Below, one piece after another: positions 61,995-64,000 of a stretch of DNA of 64,000 bases. The first letter of the stretch is position 1, and the number at the start of each line of letters is the position of its first letter. The notes beneath the pieces are model-generated. The model ran no database searches. It was not told the DNA's origin and saw only the letters and a program-made list of their open reading frames with translations. The position numbers were made by a program, and so were the translations under genes. Origin of the DNA: Thalassobium sp. (GTDB lineage: Bacteria > Pseudomonadota > Gammaproteobacteria > Pseudomonadales > Oceanobacteraceae); assembly GCA_002733205.1 (NCBI GenBank), contig NVUW01000001.1, positions 124,001-188,000 on the forward strand, written 5' to 3'.

Positions 61995-63143
61995 CTATTT
62001 GCCTAACAGGGAACGGGCAATCACTTCTTTCATAATTTCTGACGCACCGCCGTAAATACGCTGCACACGGGCATCGGTAAAGGCGCGTGAAATCGGATAT
62101 TCCGAGGTGTAGCCATAACCACCAAATAATTGCAGGCAACCATCGGCTACGCGGAACTGCATTTCGGTGGCGCTGTATTTCGCCATCGAGGCGGTGGCGG
62201 TATCCAGCTCACCGGCGCTGTATTGGCCAATACACTGGTCAATAAAAGCCTGATTAACGCGGTATTCGGTTTCCATTTCGGCGATGCGGAAACGGGTATT
62301 CTGCAGCTGGCTGAGTTTCTGGCCGAATAATTCACGCTCGGTGGTGTAGGCAACGGTTAAATCCAGTGCGCCACGGGCGGCGGCACAGGCCAGCGCACCA
62401 ATCACCAGACGCTCGCGGGGTAATTCCTGCATCAGGTAAACAAAACCCATACCTTCTTCACCCAGTAACGCCGATGCTGGCAGGCGGATATTGTCGAAAA
62501 ATAATTCTGACGTATCGCCGCAGTGCTGACCGATTTTTTCCATATTGCGGCCGTGGCTGAAGCCTGGCAGCGTCGTGTCGACCAGAAATAAACTGATGCC
62601 CTTGGCACCGGCAGACGGATCGGTTTTCGCCGCCACAATCACCAGCCCGGCGTGCTGGCCGTTGGTAATAAAGGTTTTTGAACCGTTGAGAATATAATGC
62701 TCGCCGTCTTTTTTGGCCGACGCGCGCATGGCCTGTAAATCGCTGCCCGCGCCGGGTTCGGTCATAGCGATGGCACCCACGATTTCACCACTGGTCATTT
62801 TCGGCAACCACTGCTGTTTTTGCTGCTCGCTGCCGATATGCTGCAGGTACGGCGCAACAATATCGGAATGCACCATCACATTAGTCGCCAGTGCGCCAAA
62901 ACCCATGCGCGCCAGCTCGGCACCGACCACGACGGAATAATCAAACGGTACACCGCAGCCGCCAAATTCTTCCGGCATATCGACACATAACAAACCCGAC
63001 TCACCCAAAGTGCGCCAGATTTGTGCCGGAACAATGCCGTCTTTTTCCCACTGCTCGTAATGCGGAGCAACTTCGGCTTCGAGCAGGCGCGCTACGTTAT
63101 CGCGGAACAGTGCGCGTTCCTGAGGTTCTTTAATAAAGCTCAT
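61995..63143 (-). CDS. Acyl-CoA dehydrogenase
   Basis: FAD enzyme of 382 residues making trans-2-enoyl-CoA. Visible features are IAMTEPGAGSDLQAMRASAKKDGEHY (FAD/substrate region), ITNGQHAGLVIVAAKTD, and FDNIRLPASALLGEEGMGF. Also present are GYGYTSEYPISRAFTDARVQRIYGGASEIMKEVI, with the catalytic Glu of the EIMKE motif. Standard length. The substrate chain length is unknown. It begins eight bases after the SDR gene and precedes the thiolase. Confidence 0.95.
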   Translation of the reverse strand: MSFIKEPQERALFRDNVARLLEAEVAPHYEQWEKDGIVPAQIWRTLGESGLLCVDMPEEFGGCGVPFDYSVVVGAELARMGFGALATNVMVHSDIVAPYLQHIGSEQQKQQWLPKMTSGEIVGAIAMTEPGAGSDLQAMRASAKKDGEHYILNGSKTFITNGQHAGLVIVAAKTDPSAGAKGISLFLVDTTLPGFSHGRNMEKIGQHCGDTSELFFDNIRLPASALLGEEGMGFVYLMQELPRERLVIGALACAAARGALDLTVAYTTERELFGQKLSQLQNTRFRIAEMETEYRVNQAFIDQCIGQYSAGELDTATASMAKYSATEMQFRVADGCLQLFGGYGYTSEYPISRAFTDARVQRIYGGASEIMKEVIARSLLGK

Positions 63144-63150
63144 GCTGTTC

Positions 63151-63912
63151 TCACTTCGGTGCCATGCGCAGAGCGCAATCCAGACGGATGACTTCGCCGT
63201 TCAGAATCGGATTTTTAACCATCTGATTCACCATCATGCCGAATTCTTCCGGACGACCAAGGCGCTGCGGAAATGGCAGTGTCGCCGCCAGACTGTCCTG
63301 CACTTCCTGCGGCATACCGGCCATCATCGGTGTCATAAACAGGCCGGGGGCAATGGTATTGACGCGAATACCGCTGCGCGCTAATTCACGTGCCGATTGC
63401 AGCGTCATCGCCACCACGCCACCTTTGGACGCGCTGTAAGCCGCCTGACCAATCTGGCCTTCGTAAGCTGCCACCGACGCGGTACAGATAATAATGCCGC
63501 GCTCGCCATCGGCATTGGCTTCGCGTTCCATCATCTCGGCCGCGGCCAGACGCATAATATTAAAGCTACCCACCAGATTGACCTGAATAACGCGGTTAAA
63601 CGCATCCAGCGCCATTGGCCCTTCGCGGCCAACAATTTTTGCCGCCGGAGCAATACCGGCACAGTTGACGGCAATACCACACAGACCATGAGCTTCGCGT
63701 GCAGTTTTAAAAGCGGCCTCGGCACTCTCGGCCGACGACACATCACAGCGCACAAAAATACCGCCGACTTCTTTGGCCAGTGCTTCGCCACGCTCTTCCT
63801 GCAAATCGAAAATCGCTACCCGACAACCTTCGGCGGCCAGTGCGCGTACCGTGCCTTCGCCCAAACCTGACGCGCCGCCGGTGACGATGGCGGCTACATT
63901 ATTAAATTCCAT
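63151..63912 (-). CDS. SDR-type 3-hydroxyacyl-CoA dehydrogenase (HSD10-like)
   Basis: 253-residue NAD(P)-binding short-chain dehydrogenase. The cofactor motif is TGGASGLG near residue 11, then NCAGIAPA, the catalytic Ser in TASVAAYEGQIGQ, and YSASK. The substrate loop follows with FMTPMMAGMP and LGRPEEF. The sequence is of the HSD17B10 type that oxidises 3-hydroxyacyl-CoA, including 2-methyl-3-hydroxybutyryl-CoA. As the first gene of the visible operon with acyl-CoA dehydrogenase and thiolase, it supplies the third beta-oxidation step. An enoyl-CoA hydratase gene is not in the window. Confidence 0.92.
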   Translation of the reverse strand: MEFNNVAAIVTGGASGLGEGTVRALAAEGCRVAIFDLQEERGEALAKEVGGIFVRCDVSSAESAEAAFKTAREAHGLCGIAVNCAGIAPAAKIVGREGPMALDAFNRVIQVNLVGSFNIMRLAAAEMMEREANADGERGIIICTASVAAYEGQIGQAAYSASKGGVVAMTLQSARELARSGIRVNTIAPGLFMTPMMAGMPQEVQDSLAATLPFPQRLGRPEEFGMMVNQMVKNPILNGEVIRLDCALRMAPK

Positions 63913-63959
63913 GACATGCCTCTTGTTATTAGTTGTTATTAATTTTCCTGACTGGAAAC

Positions 63960-63971
63960 CCCGTTAACGGG
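63960..63971. promoter_or_regulatory. Perfect 12-bp palindrome upstream of the beta-oxidation operon
   Basis: CCCGTTAACGGG lies 48 bases upstream of the SDR start codon. It may be an operator for a fatty-acid regulator, but the window ends here and no promoter can be placed. Low-weight call. Confidence 0.35.
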
Positions 63972-64000
63972 CTATACGATAAATAAACAGCGGAGTTCAG

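Noticed and set aside
63960..63971. CCCGTTAACGGG as a defined FadR/PsrA operator
   Set aside because: A 12-bp palindrome this short can be chance and does not match the published consensus sites I recall, so only a low-weight feature was kept.

Overview
This window is a chromosomal segment of a Gram-negative gammaproteobacterium, most likely a marine heterotroph of the Oceanospirillales/Thalassolituus type. That assignment is inferred from gene content: a murE for meso-DAP peptidoglycan, an EfpL paralogue, CmoAB, CreA, SoxR, RmuC, TonB and a fatty-acid oxidation block. Most of the DNA has uniform moderate-to-high GC and closely packed genes. Two clearly AT-rich, repeat-marked islands (about 26.0-29.7 kb and 58.7-60.7 kb) stand out. 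I saw no rRNA or tRNA genes, no CRISPR array and no intact transposon.

Layout. 1-8.15 kb: the start of the division/cell-wall (dcw) cluster on the minus strand, mraZ-rsmH-ftsL-ftsI-murE-murF-mraY-murD (murD cut by the window edge), with 4-bp start/stop overlaps, a strong promoter and a three-copy MraZ operator. 8.5-12.5 kb: efpL, a bacterial voltage-gated cation channel, membrane proteins and a cyclic-nucleotide/rhodanese-fold protein. 12.5-25.2 kb: mixed housekeeping (peroxiredoxin, TonB, upp-uraA, ppiC, rimK with a zinc deacylase, RibH2-type lumazine synthase behind an FMN riboswitch, an acyltransferase and a TatD nuclease). 25.4-29.7 kb: pentapeptide-repeat protein, then an AT-rich island of tiny membrane proteins introduced by a structured dispersed repeat. 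29.2-38.2 kb: small stress/membrane proteins, rhlE, a receptor-like protein without an output domain, a DUF3592 membrane protein, creA and yghU.

38.6-52.1 kb holds the most unusual genes, scattered among housekeeping genes. One is a Cry/PirB-like pore-forming toxin with an extra N-terminal beta domain (38618-40303). Another is an exported sphingomyelinase-like phosphodiesterase paired with a lipase-chaperone-like gene (48802-50935). A third is a PLAT-domain protein with an aerolysin-like strand-forming region (51157-52086). Between them lies a DAHP synthase gene controlled by an attenuator whose leader peptide contains Tyr, Trp and Phe codons.

52.2-58.7 kb: soxR divergent from an MFS exporter with a near-canonical SoxR box and 19-bp-spaced promoter, a GH75 chitosanase-like secreted protein, a DCC-family protein, and an acyl-CoA synthetase divergent from an AraC regulator. 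58.7-60.7 kb: a repeat-rich island with a 59-bp tandem array, REP-like hairpins, a second copy of the structured repeat, an AT-rich lipoprotein gene and an ISL3-type transposase remnant. 60.7-63.9 kb: a minus-strand beta-oxidation operon (SDR 3-hydroxyacyl-CoA dehydrogenase, acyl-CoA dehydrogenase, thiolase).
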